In this document: positions 22,301 to 32,275 of the stretch, in pieces
Layout of the letters: each line of letters begins with the position of its first letter
Numbering within the stretch: position 1 is the first letter of the stretch
Assembly: GCA_963681505.1 (NCBI GenBank)
Contig: OY811976.1
Span: 9,962,845 to 10,026,844, forward strand
Source: Eunapius fragilis
Lineage: Eukaryota; Porifera; Demospongiae; Spongillida; Spongillidae
Direction: 5' to 3'
DNA length: 64,000 nt
Position numbers and translations under genes: made by a program
The notes under the pieces: model-generated
Told to the model about the DNA's origin: nothing
Seen by the model: only the letters and a program-made list of their open reading frames with translations
Databases searched by the model: none

Positions 22301-23728
22301 GTTAGTTAACTGCATATAATAGTATGTTTTTTGTTTAATGTCATACACTAGCAAACATTGCATAACTCAATGACATTTTGCTAAGAAGTCATGCAATTGC
22401 TCTAGGCTAAGAAGTCATGCAATTATTAACTACTCTAGCCTAAGTAGTCATGCAATTATTAACTACTCTAGGCTAAGAAATCATGCAGTTATTAACTGCT
22501 TTGTGTGTGCAGGCCCCAATCTTCATGGTAAGCTGGCTTCTACCCAGACAGATGTCAAAGGCTTCTGGGTACTTACCTTCGATGTTGAAACAGCACCAAA
22601 AGTATGATCAATTGTGTCCTTTGATGCCATTGGGTAGGGCTTATGGTATTAAAGGGTTAATGTGCATGTATTATGGTGTTAAAGGGTTCTTTTATTTATG
22701 ATGGGTGGGTAGGCAACGGGGCACGGGTGGGTTATGTCAACCATGGAAGTTATATGTCAAATGCCAGAATTCAATTGTGTGCCATCAATTCACGATTCAT
22801 AGTGTAGTAATAGTTACATGTATAAACAACAGCATACACAAATTGATTTCCGTGCATTGAAAGATCACGCCCGCATTGCTGGTGAGAAGTGCAATTAACT
22901 ATAAAAAGCGGTACCATCCAATATAGTTTCTACGGGTGGGTAAGCCCAAAAGTCACGGGTGGGTAGCGAGTGGGTAAAGGGTGGGTCAGGTAAATCCCTG
23001 GTGTGCATGCAGTGTATTAAAGGGTTAATGTGCATGCTGTGTGGTATTAAAGGGTTAATGTGCATGCTGTGTGGTATTAAAGGGTTAATGTGCATGCTGT
23101 GTGGTATTAAAGGGTTAATGTGCATGCTGTGTGGTATTAAAGGGTTAATGTGCCTGCTGTGTGGTATTAAAGGGTTAATGTGCATGCTGTGTGTTATTAA
23201 AGGGTTAATTGTGCATGCCGTATGTATTAAAGGGTTAATGTGCATGCAGTGTGGTATTAAATGGTTAATGTGCATGCCGTGTGTATTAAAGGGTTAATGT
23301 GCATGCAGTATGTATTAAAGGGTTAATGTGCATGCCGTGTAAGCTACATCTTTGCAGGCCATCCCCATGGAGCTTCCCTTCTCAACCACCTGGGAGCAGT
23401 ACTTGACACAGGATGTCGTAGATGAAATGGTGAGTATGTGGGTGCATATGGTGAACATGTGTTGATGTGTGTGATTGTTGCGGTAACCATGACACCCATA
23501 CAGGGAGCCCTTGCTGCTTGCTACAAGCACAGGCCTAACCCTCTCGATTTCAAGTCCCTTTGGAAAGACGGTCATACCTTCCTCACCAAGTTGAAGGTCA
23601 GGTGTCTTTAGCTCCGCCCTCTTGATGCCACACCCACACAGGCCTCCCTCACTGCTGTGCAGCCACACTTCCCTCAAGAGAACTCTAATGAGACCTTCAT
23701 GGGATATGTGGACCAGCTGGTACTGTAG
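18661..23728 (+). CDS. MPND: MPND: MPN/JAMM-domain protease-like protein with N-terminal RAMA domain
   Basis: Exons: 18661-18750, 18815-18949, 19249-19323, 19856-19911, 20191-about 20229, 20460-20524, 20657-20709, 20941-21013, 21302-21369, 22035-22200, 22513-22601, 23358-23429, 23504-23596, 23642-23728 (TAG). Together they give about 386 residues. Residues about 5-105 form a RAMA domain (LSDGMIFWNDEKYSSPYAWA, GIGWGHIRYKGIKLSQYKN), known from mammalian MPND as a modified-adenine reader. The MPN domain starts at VVQPFTVSVMSNVLLLM and contains the JAMM set: Glu in MVEVMGYLGG, then GWYHSHP, then Ser and Asp in RPSENDV. The H-x-H-x7-S-x2-D pattern is complete, so metal binding and isopeptidase or DNA-linked protease activity are plausible. 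The donor of exon 5 is the weakest boundary; 20229 is the in-frame solution. Start 18661 has no competing upstream in-frame ATG in good context. Confidence 0.93.
18928..19007 (+). repeat. 40 bp tandem duplication spanning the MPND exon 2 donor
   Basis: Two 40 bp copies (18928-18967, 18968-19007) beginning GACAGGAATAGGGTGGGGCC and containing CCAT/GTGAGT. The first copy includes the last coding bases of exon 2 and its donor; the second repeats both. Use of the second donor would add 40 bases and shift frame. Confidence 0.9.
19187..19830. repeat. (GT)n and (CATA/CGTA)n microsatellites flanking MPND exon 3
   Basis: A (TG)n run at 19190-19240 directly abuts the acceptor of exon 3. A long ACAT/ACGT tetranucleotide array occupies 19347-19830, ending before exon 4. 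Interruptions by ACACAC and ATGC blocks are frequent. Confidence 0.96.
20275..20415. repeat. G-rich GGTGGTGGGAGG tract in an MPND intron
   Basis: Degenerate GGTGGTGATGG and GGGAGGGGTGG units in the intron between MPND exons 5 and 6. The sense strand is G-rich and could form G-quadruplexes in the pre-mRNA. Confidence 0.85.
20530..20690. repeat. About 21 bp minisatellite (CCATGACCTTTCACTGTCT)
   Basis: Six to seven units of ATGACCTTTCACTGTCTCC with small length variants. The last unit runs through the acceptor CTCTAG of MPND exon 20657-20709, so part of that exon (CAACCTTTCACTGTCTCTGT) appears to be repeat-related coding sequence (FTVSV). Confidence 0.85.
21040..21272. repeat. About 37 bp minisatellite (GGGCAGGATGGTGGGGTGGA)
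   Basis: Six units in the intron between MPND exons 20941-21013 and 21302-21369. Frames of 80-110 codons on both strands are artefacts of the array. Confidence 0.95.
21435..21610. repeat. 23-24 bp minisatellite (TTCCATCTCAGCCCTATTCC)
   Basis: Seven units with some length variation, in the MPND intron 21370-22034. Bases 21370-21434 and 21611-21712 show nothing recognisable. Confidence 0.93.
21713..22034 (+). repeat. 40/35 bp minisatellite containing the MPND exon 10 acceptor
   Basis: Six 40 bp units (GTCCATACCTCCTTGTTGAT, then AGTGGCTGCAAGCGTCCCGG) are followed by two 35 bp units that end TTGTGTCTCAG, immediately before exon sequence GTCCAGGCCTCC. The last units thus carry the same TCTCAG/GTCCA junction as the real 3' splice site at 22034. 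Earlier units have decayed versions of it. Confidence 0.9.
23010..23345. repeat. 30 bp minisatellite (TATTAAAGGGTTAATGTGCA)
   Basis: About 11 units of TATTAAAGGGTTAATGTGCA followed by TGCTGTGTGG, ending about 12 bases before the acceptor of MPND exon 23358-23429. Two stray units lie upstream at 22646-22690. The region 22690-23009 between them shows no gene. Confidence 0.95.
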
Positions 23729-23779
23729 GGAAGCCAGGCATTTTACCCCACCCATTCTACGAATCCTTTGCTAGCAAAT

Positions 23780-23925
23780 CCAATCCCTTCTGTGTGCCCA
23801 GCCATTAAATCAATCTTTGTCTGTGTGCCCATCCACTAAATCAATCTTTATCTGTGTGCCCCAACCAATAAATCAATCTTTATCTGTGTGCCCCAACCAA
23901 TAAATCAATCTTGGTCTGTGTATAC
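23780..23925 (+). terminator. Repeated AATAAA-containing 3' region of MPND
   Basis: Four degenerate units of about 35 bp (TCTGTGTGCCC, then CCAATAAATCAATCTT) lie 50-200 bases past the MPND stop at 23728. Two units contain AATAAA and two the weaker ATTAAA, so the polyadenylation signal itself is tandemly repeated. It sits between convergent genes (MPND plus, reductase copy A minus, stop at 24043). Confidence 0.7.
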
Positions 23926-24042
23926 CAGAGTGGGTCACTAACCAACCAATCAGTCTCCAACCAATCATCAAACTACCACAGCACATAAAATCATGCTTTA
24001 CATTTCAAAGTCAAGTCCCCATTCCTTTCCCCAGCATCGTCC

Positions 24043-27000
24043 CTAGTCAGTCATATCTGATGTCATTGGTTTCTTGCGAGGGTCACGACCAATGATCTTC
24101 TGAACAATCAGCTTCACTACCTCGTAGCCAATCAGGACAGAGAACTCTGGGCGCAGCAGGTAGGCTTTGGGGACCCTCCCAGTCATGACGTCCGCCCACC
24201 TGGCGAGGTATTCATTCCCCTTCCTCTGCATGGCAGCTGCGGCAGCATCGAGCAGGATTGGGTAGCGATAGAGAACACTGATGAAGGCTAGTGACCTTGA
24301 GGGGAAAGGGATCTGATGATGAAGGCTAGTGACCTTGAGGGGAAAGGGATCTGATGATGAAGGCTAGTGACCTTGAGGGGAAAGGGGTCTGATGATGAAG
24401 GCTAGTGACCTTGAGGGGAAAGGGACCTGATGATGAGGGCTAGTGGCCTTGAGGGGAAAGGGGTCTGACGACGAGGGCTAGTGGCCTTGAGGGGAAAGGG
24501 GTCTGACGATGAAGGCTAGTGACCTTGAGGAGAAAGGGATCTGACGATGAAGGCTAGTGACCTTGAGGGGAAAGGGATCTGATGATGAAGGCTAGTAACC
24601 TTGAGGGGAAAGGGATCTGATGATGAAGGCTAGTGACCTTGAGGGGAAAGGGGTCTGATGATGAAGGCTAGTGACCTTGAGGGGAAAGGGACCTGATGAT
24701 GAGGGCTAGTGGCCTTGAGGGGAAAGGGGTCTGACGACGAAGGCTAGTGGCCTTGAGGGGAAAGGGGTCTGATGATGAAGGCTAGTGACCTTGAGGAGAA
24801 AGGGATCTGACGATGAAGGCTAGTGACCTTGAGGGGAAAGGGATCTGATGATGAAGGCTAGTAACCTTGAGGGGAAAGGGATCTGATGATGTAATCACTG
24901 CAGTAAGGTATGGGTTAATGTGCCCATATTCAGGTTTGGTAGGTGGGGTCAGATTACATCACATGAAGGAATGGTCAGTATTGTATACTAAGGCAACAAT
25001 AGTCAGTAAAACACTCATTTCAATTAGAATTCATAGTGTCATATCAACATTGTACAGAAGTTACCACACCATATATGGACGTTGCCTTACCATTTATAAT
25101 CACTTCCAAACTTGTACATCCACCTGTTCTGGTACTCCTTCATCACCTCCTTGTCAAAGTTTCCCACCTCAAATGCCTCCCTCAGGAACTCAGCAGCAAT
25201 CTTACCAGACTCCATGGCATGGTGTATTCCTTCACCGGTCATGGGGTCAATCATACCTAGCAGTGGGCGTGGTCAACTGTGATCATACTGACTTCCGAAG
25301 GCCACACCCCTTACCAGCAGCATCTCCAATGACCAGCAGATGGTCATCATATGTGTTCTTCTCCCCACCGAAGCGAAGACTGCCTGCATCATGAAAGAGT
25401 TTGCTAACAACTGCAGTGGACCCCGCCTCATCACAATATCACTCCCCCTCCCTCCACATTATCACTTCCCCTCCCTCCATCACATCACTTCCCCTCCCTC
25501 CATCACATTACTTCCCCTCCCTCCATCACATCACTTCCCCTCCCTCCATCACATTATCACTTCCCCTCCATCACAATATCACTTCCCCTCCATCACATTA
25601 TCACTTCCCCTCCCTCCATCACATTATCTCCACCACTTGCCTGCCTTCATTCTCTCAATGTCAGTACTCTTTCCAATTGCCTTGCTAATGACAGGGTCTT
25701 CCTTTATCAGTCGCTCATGCCAATATGGCAGGGTGTCGTTGGTCACCTTGGGGTTGCCAGGGATGATGTAACAGCAGTAGCCAAGCTCATTGTTTGGGTG
25801 CATAAATAGGGCAGCATAACCTGTGTGTATGTGTGTGGTGTGTGTGTATGTGTGTGGTGTGTGTGTGTGTGTGTGTGTGAGTGTGGTGTGTGTGGATGTG
25901 TGTAGTGAATAGAAGATTAATTATATGACTAGTCATATGACAACAAACTAATATATATTTCACCCCCTATCTTTCAACATGCAATTCTATAAATACTGCA
26001 TACCCTCCCCCCTCCCCCCTCTTCCCTAGTTACTGCATGCCCTCCCCCCTCTTCCCTAGTTACTGCATCCCTCCCCCCTCTTCCCTAGTTACTGCATACC
26101 CTCCCCCCTCTTCCCTAGTTACTGCATCCCTCCCCCCTATTCCCTAGTTACAGAATACCGTAAACTCGCAATTAGAAGCTGCGGCGTCTAATCAGGACTA
26201 CAAAATTTTGCATGGAAGGTTTGGATAATCACCATAAAAATATTAGCATTGCTAAAACAGTGGTTGAAGGTTTCACACATGCTTGGATCAACAAGCATTG
26301 CAATCAAAAAAATCTGGTGAGGCCAGGGTATGTCGTTATGTCGGTGCTTAGGCTTTTTGTGGGAGGAATTCATGTTTGTAGTCCCGATTAGAAGCCGCGG
26401 CTTGTAGTTGCGAGTTTATGGTACCTCATAGGTGTGTACTAACCTGGTAGTAAACCTTTTGGGTAGAACATGACTCCATCGGCTTTGAAGGAGTGGGTAC
26501 CAGCACCAACATAAGATCTGGAGCAGGTTCCCTGAGGGGGACCTGTCACCAATCCTAGCTGCGTGGCCAGTTTAGATGTGGCACCATCAGCACACACCAG
26601 CACCCTACCCTGGGGCATAGCAGATGTGAAGGAGGGAGGGGGAGGAGATGAGTGTGGATACCTGATAAGTGATGTCAGAGTCCTCAATTGTAACTGTCCA
26701 TAATCCAGTGGCCTTGTCAAACTTTGCATCCTTAACAGGAGTGTTCTCAATAAGCTCCGCCCCACTCCTACACACACACACACACACACACAAACATGTT
26801 GCATTTACTCCATCTGTTATCAAGGTATCATATGAACAACATTCTTATAATACTGGCCATTTTTGTCTGGGTACATTAGTGTCAAGCGACCCACAGACAT
26901 GTCAGGTGATCTACAGACAATGTATCACATGACCTACAGACAACATGTCAGGTGATCTACTGACAATGTCACGTGACCTACAGACAACATGTCAGGTGAC

Positions 27001-27875
27001 TTACTTCTGAGCTGCTCTGACAAGCGCCTCATCAAGGATTATCCTCTTGCAAGCAAGGGCTGCTGGAACCTTTCCCAACTGCTCGTGACTTCGCCCTACG
27101 AAGCTGAGCCCACCTGGGCTGACCACACCCCCAGAATCAGCCTATACAAGAATAAACCTGATCCAGCCACCTGTAGCTACAAAGATGTCACACCCATTGC
27201 TACTAGCACACTAGTGGTTTAACTATATTTTTAAATAAACTCCAGTACCTTGTCACACACACATACCACCCGCCCTGCCTTGGTATTAGTCTCGTTCCCA
27301 GACCTAGCTTCCATGCACGCGTTATGTAATCCATCCGCTTGCTGCATTACTTACCACGTGGGCCTTCTTTTCCTTAACAAGGTCGTCATACAGACCCATT
27401 TCCATCAACATTTCAATCCCGGTCTTGCATACGGCATCTCCGCATATCTTGTCACGAGGAAACTGCTTCTTCTCGAGCAGGGCGATCGTTTTGCCGTGCC
27501 TTCCAAGGTAGTACCCGAGACAAGAGCCCGAGGGGCCTGCCCCGACGCAAATTACGTCATAGTAAGGTTTGGTCTTGCTCTGTGATGTAAGAAGGGGCGG
27601 GGCTACGCTCTTATACATCATCAGCTGATCCATGTCATCGTGTGGCGCGACCCTTACATGTACTTTTGAGACAACACGTGATATATTACGTTAAGAAACT
27701 CGTTTGTACCCACACCAATTATGAAGAAGCCTAAATATTCCCACTAAAATACCTTTTCGTAGTTGAATTTCCGAGGGAACTGGGATAAGTTAATGGAAAG
27801 ATATCTCGGCCAGAAAAGATACACGAGGCCAAATAGCGGCAGTAGAAGAGCAACTCCGAGGACAGCAGTGTCCAT
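24043..27875 (-). CDS. Geranylgeranyl-reductase-family FAD oxidoreductase, copy A
   Basis: Nine exons: 27753-27875, 27355-27579, 27005-27141, 26662-26767, 26444-26609, 25641-25820, 25315-25383, 25091-25256, 24043-24295; about 474 residues. The N-terminal hydrophobic helix (about residues 5-23, LGVALLLPLFGLVYLFW) predicts a membrane anchor. The Rossmann motif is [13 protein letters not shown] with LLEK at the end of the second strand. The family signature [20 protein letters not shown] contacts FAD. Relatives (ChlP, archaeal GGR) reduce isoprenoid double bonds. The animal substrate is unknown to me; prenyl or dolichol-like lipid is an inference. Intron 6 uses a GC donor (CAG/GCAAGT). Exon lengths match copy B in seven of nine exons. 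A MITE lies in intron 5 and a 38 bp array in intron 8. Confidence 0.9.
24262..24893 (-). repeat. 38 bp minisatellite made of the exon 9 acceptor of reductase copy A
   Basis: About 16 units. On the sense strand each reads CCTTTCCCCTCAAG/GTCAC then TAGCCTTCATCA, the pyrimidine tract, AG and first coding bases of exon 9 (true junction at 24295/24296). Unit variants change GTCAC to GCCAC or GTTAC. Copy B has no array at the equivalent site (28998-29058). Confidence 0.92.
25430..25632. repeat. CCCTCCCTCCATCACATTAT repeat array
   Basis: Units of 22-27 bp fill most of the intron between exons 6 and 7 of reductase copy A, reaching to within about ten bases of the GC donor at 25640. Confidence 0.93.
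25985..26155. repeat. 29 bp minisatellite (CTCCCCCCTCTTCCCTAGTT)
   Basis: Five units in intron 5 of reductase copy A, immediately before the MITE at 26158. A (GT)n microsatellite lies at 25822-25905. Confidence 0.9.
26158..26421. mobile_element. MITE with CCGTAAACTCGCAATTAGAA inverted termini and TA flanks
   Basis: The left end TACCGTAAACTCGCAATTAG (with AAGCTGCGGC) is mirrored by the right end GCCGCGGCTTGTAGTTGCGA then GTTTATGGTA. It is flanked by TA on each side (26156-26157 and 26422-26423). TA target sites and the ACCGTAAA...AAGCCGCGGC end are typical of mariner/Tc1-type MITEs (family recall). It is absent from the equivalent intron of copy B (30046-30288). Confidence 0.85.
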
Positions 27876-28735
27876 GTTCAACTAAAACAGACGGCCTGCC
27901 AAAATATTCACTCCCCAAACGATGGGAGGGTCTAGACACTGTGGGCGGCTTTTTTTTTTTTCTATCTGCGCGAAAGGTCGTCTGATCTGATCGGTCGCCG
28001 CGCGCGCGCGCCTCACGTATGATATTTAATCGTCTGACTTGAACGTGACCTTTTTTTTTTTTTTTTTTACAAATTAATTAACAATAGCTAAAACTGGAAA
28101 CTTCCTTCCTCCTGAAGTTGTCCATTTCAAACGGCCTTTCATTCGTCAATCGTACAGATCAATTCATATGCGTACTTTGGTCTTTTATAATTATATAGGA
28201 CTGCGATTATATTATACCTCCAACGTAGGGACGAGGAAGTTTTCCCTCACCCCCTCGTGGATGGTCAGTTGAGCAAGCGACCTGCTGTTATAAGTCAGCC
28301 ATCCATATTGATAGTATCAATGAGGACGAGGAGCGAAGGAATTTACGCCACACCCACTGGTGGGAATGATTCAATGGGAAATTACATATGCGTACCTGAA
28401 AGCAACATTTTTGTTTCTTCGTGTGCCAGTTGCAGGGTGGAGATGCAAATGGTTCTTTAGAAAACTAGTTATTAGCATTTTTATCTCAGTACGCAATAAA
28501 TCTTACTTGTCCCATACGTTGGTAGCGGGCGAACAAATAACACGTACACAAATACCTGTAACAAGCATAAGCCATTGAATCATTCTCGGCGTCCGTAAAT
28601 TCTTCGTGCCTCATTCCCAGTCCCCGTGGATACTATAAGTGGTGTGTATTATTAGGAGAGCAAATTAAAACCTTTTTTTTTTTTTTCCCCTCAGACCACT
28701 CCTTTCAAAACCCTTATATGGTCATAAATAACAGT
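27876..28735. other. Spacer between reductase copies A and B
   Basis: Contains T-tracts (27951-27961, 28052-28068, 28673-28686) and a GC-alternating run (27999-28011) that could adopt Z-DNA. No exon is supported. The promoter of copy A should lie within about 200 bases of 27875, and the 3' UTR of copy B ends somewhere below 28736. Confidence 0.5.
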
Positions 28736-30044
28736 TCAGTCGTCTTGCGCAAGCTTGATGGGCGGCTTCGCCTTCGCACGGGGGTCCATTCCAAGCAGGG
28801 ACTGGATCATCAGCTTCACTACCTCATAACCCATCACTATGGCAAACTCCGGGCGCAGCAGGTTGGCTTTGGGGATCCTCCCAGTCATGATGTCTGCCCA
28901 CCTGGCAAGGTACTCATTCCCCTTCCTCTGCATGGCAGCTGTGGCAGCATCGAGCAGGATTGGGTAGCGATGGGTCAGCTGAACAAAAAACATGGACCTG
29001 GAGAGGAGGCACCACCATCTGTTACCAGTAACCATACCATATACGGAAGTTGCCTTACCATTTATAATCACTTCCATACTTGTACATCCACCTGTTCTGG
29101 TACTCCTTCATCACCTCCTTGTCAAAGTTCCCCACCTCAAATGCCTCCCTCAGGAACTCAGCAGCAATCTTACCAGACTCCATGGCATGGTGTATCCCTT
29201 CACCGGTCATGGGGTCAATCATACCTAGCAGTGGGCGTGGTCAACTGTGATCATGCTGACTTCCGAAGGCCACACCCCTTACCAGCAGCATCTCCAATGA
29301 CCAGCAGATGGTCATCATATGTGTTCTTCTCCCCACCAACACGAAGACTGCCTGCATCGCAAACAATGAGACATCGATCAATCAAACAGTTAACAATGAG
29401 ACATTGTTCAAACATTTGTGGTTCCACATACAAGACTAACTTATAGCTGACTACTTCCATCACACCCACCCCTCACTTCATCACACCCACCCCTCACTTC
29501 ATCACACCCACCCTCACTTCATCACACCCACCCTCACTTCATCACCCACCCTCACTTCATCACACCCACCCTCACCTCATCACACCCACCCCTCACTTCA
29601 TCACACCCACCCCTCACTTCATCACACCCACCCCTCACTTCATCACACCCACCCCTCACTTCATCACACCCACCCCTCACTTCATCACACCCACCCTCAC
29701 TTCATCACACCCACCCCTCACTTCATCACACCCACCCCTCACTTCATCACACCCACCCCTCACTTCATCACACCCACCCCTCACTTCATCACATCCACCC
29801 CTCACTTCATCACATCCACCCCTCACTTCATCACACCCACCCCCTTGTCACACCACTCCTCTTGCCTGCTTTCATCCTCTCTATGTTTTTGCTCTTTCCA
29901 ATTGCACGGCTAATGACAGGGTCATCCTTCATTAGGTGCTCATGCCAGTAGGAGAGGGTGTCGTTGGTAACCTTGGGGTTGCCAGGGACAAGATAACAGC
30001 AGTAGCCAAGCTCATCATTTGCATGTCGGAAAAGAACACCATAT

Positions 30045-30112
<68 letters not shown>

Positions 30113-31460
30113 TGCAGGTAAAGAATGAGCTTTTTGTCACAATCTGTAACCATACATCATTTTAGAATCACGATCAACAATAAGAATGAAAGACAGAATT
30201 AATAAGTGTACCCAAGAGTGCCCTAGAGTATCCTAGAGTATCACAACAGTTCCCATATATGGCACACAACACATGCACTTTAATTTACCAGGAAGAATTC
30301 CCCTAGGGTAGAACATGACTCCATCGGCTTTGAAGGAGTGGGTACCAGCACCAACATAAGATCTGGAGCAGGTGGCCTGGGGGGGACCTGTCACCAATCC
30401 CAGCTGCGTGGCCAGTTTAGATGTGGATCCATCAGCACATACCAGCACCCTACCCTGGGGCATAGCAGATGTGAAGGAGGGAGGGGGAGGAGATGAGTGT
30501 GGATACCTGATAAGTGATGTCAGAGTCCTCAATTGTAACTGTCCATAATCCAGTGGCATTGTCAAACTTTGCATCCTTAACAGGAGTGTTCTCAATAAGC
30601 TCCGCCCCACTCCTACACACAAAAATTTAATTTTTAAATCACAACACACACACACACACACACACACAGCTTACTGCTGGGCAGCTCTAACAAGCGTCTC
30701 GTCAAGGACAATCCTTTTGCAGGCTAGCGCTCCAGGTACCTTTCCTAGCACCTTGTGGCTCTGACCAATGTAACTGAGACCTCCGGGGCTGACCAGTCCT
30801 CCCGCGTCGGCCTATGCGAGACGTGAACAAAAAAAAATAATTAAAAAATAATAATAATTGGATCGGCTGACAATTTTATTACGAGTGCCCGCATTTTTTT
30901 TACGTTTGAAAATGAACTGACCACGTGAGCTTTTTTCTCTTTCAACAGTTTGTCATACAGACCCATTTCCATCAGCATTTCAATCCCGGTCTTGCAAAGG
31001 GCATCTCCGCATATCTTGTCACGAGGAAACTGCTTCTTCTCGAGCAGGGCGATTTTCCTCCCATGCTTCGCGAGGTAGTACCCCAGACAAGAGCCCGAGG
31101 GGCCTGCCCCAACACAGATAACGTCGTAGTAAGAGGTTTTCTTGCCCTGCGATATCAAGATCTGTGTTGACACTTGAAAAGTACTTGCACACACGCACGC
31201 GCACGCACACACGCACGCACGCACACGCACACACACACACACACACACGCACACACACGCGCACGCACACACGCACGCACACACACACACGCACGCACGC
31301 ACGCACGCACGCACACACACGCACACACGCACGCACGAACCTTTTCATCGTTGTATTTCCGCGGGAACTTCCGCAGATTCATGGGGCGGTAGCGAGGCCA
31401 TAGGAAATACACGACGGTGATAACCAGCAGTGGCAAGGCCAGCAGCAGTGAGGCTTCCAT
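28736..31460 (-). CDS. Geranylgeranyl-reductase-family FAD oxidoreductase, copy B
   Basis: Nine exons: 31341-31460, 30922-31146, 30675-30811, 30507-30612, 30289-30454, 29866-30045, 29283-29351, 29059-29224, 28736-28997 (TGA); about 475 residues. Exons 2-8 have exactly the same lengths as copy A. An N-terminal hydrophobic anchor ([18 protein letters not shown]) is followed by [26 protein letters not shown] and [20 protein letters not shown], all intact. It keeps the same GC-AG intron after exon 6 (GCAG/GCAAGA). Proteins A and B differ mainly in the anchor, the loop around [11 protein letters not shown] and the C-terminal tail ([10 protein letters not shown]). A second acceptor at 31161 would add five in-frame residues to exon 2; 31146 matches copy A. 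No disabling change was seen. Confidence 0.9.
29452..29850. repeat. 20-21 bp minisatellite (TTCATCACACCCACCCCTCAC)
   Basis: About 19 units in the intron between exons 6 and 7 of reductase copy B. The paralogous intron of copy A carries an unrelated array (25430-25632), so the arrays arose independently after the duplication. Confidence 0.95.
30049..30112. repeat. (GT)n microsatellite at the exon 6 acceptor of reductase copy B
   Basis: About 31 GT dinucleotides. On the sense strand this is (CA)n running straight into the acceptor ACACAG/GATATG. Copy A has a shorter imperfect (GT)n at the same place. Confidence 0.97.
31175..31338. repeat. CA/CGCA-rich microsatellite filling intron 1 of reductase copy B
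   Basis: Alternating CACACGCACGCA blocks occupy almost the whole of the 190 bp first intron, leaving about 20 bases for the acceptor region. Frames on both strands are artefacts. Confidence 0.95.
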
Positions 31461-31775
31461 CCCTAATGACAAAAAAGGCCTCGCTTAACGCTCGGGAAGG
31501 ATTTTAAAAACTTGCCTGATCCTAATATGGTCGAAAGACCGAACAGGCGATTTTTAAGGGGGCGCCGCGGCACGCCCCCAGCAGAAAAGGGTGACCTTTG
31601 TTAAGGCGCTGCCCACTTTTTTTCAACTTAGACAGTTCTGCAGACAGTCCCCCACTATATCAACCGCCATGCTCCAATGTCTTTTTATAGATGGAGGCCG
31701 GGAGGATACGCTTGCCGCGCCAATCGCTTGATGATGCGGGCTCTTCTGCACCTGTCACTGTCCGGATACGTCCAC

Positions 31776-31894
31776 AGCTCGAATCAATTCTTGATTTTCA
31801 ATTTTGATGTGTCACTTTCATTCTGGTACATATTGTTAACAGTTTGTACCAGGTATGTAATGACAAATCAATTGAAAATTAAGAATTAATTCGA
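31776..31894. repeat. Small inverted repeat, arms about 30 bp
   Basis: AGCTCGAATCAATTCTTGAT (31775-31794) is mirrored by GAAAATTAAGAATTAATTCG at 31874-31893, around a loop of about 50 bases. Possibly a decayed MITE. It sits between reductase B and the duplicated glutaminase block. Confidence 0.55.
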
Positions 31895-31979
31895 TGAGTC
31901 TTTTTTGCTGTGGTACTGGAGTGCGTTCGCTTTGTAAAGGAGGATTCATGAACGAGCACCTTCGAGGGGGCTATCTAGT

Positions 31980-32135
31980 TGGACGTGGCTGCAAGCCTAT
32001 ACCAGGGGTTTGTTCTGCAGGGATTGCAACGTTAAACTCGGTTCATTGGTAGGCAGCTGTTTAATTCTCGTCACGTAACCTTACCTACTATAATGAAATA
32101 ACACAAAGATATTCACGAAGGTGTTTCTCTCGTCC
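31980..32135. mobile_element. Degenerate member of a MITE family, with copies at 40670-40830 and 54024-54478
   Basis: CAAGCCTATACCAGGGGTTT and the following GATTGCAACGTTAAACTCGG and GATATTCAC resemble the interior of the element at 54024-54478 (CAAGCCTATACCAAGATTTG, GATTGCAGCGTTCAAGTGGG, GATATTCACAACAATATTAC). The second copy (40670-40830) came with the segmental duplication. Ends are not definable here. Confidence 0.55.
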
Positions 32136-32275
32136 CCAGTCCATCATAACACATGCAAATAAGCATATAAGGGCATGCACACTATGTAACTAGACATTTA
32201 ATTAAAATGTTTCTTAAAATATATACATTTTTAAATGTCAAGTGCCCAGTCCTGCATGTACAAGTGCCCAGTCCT

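Noticed and set aside
28257-28460. Possible short gene between the two reductase genes
   Set aside because: 67-72 codon frames with no recognisable sequence, no splice partner and no conservation that can be judged here.
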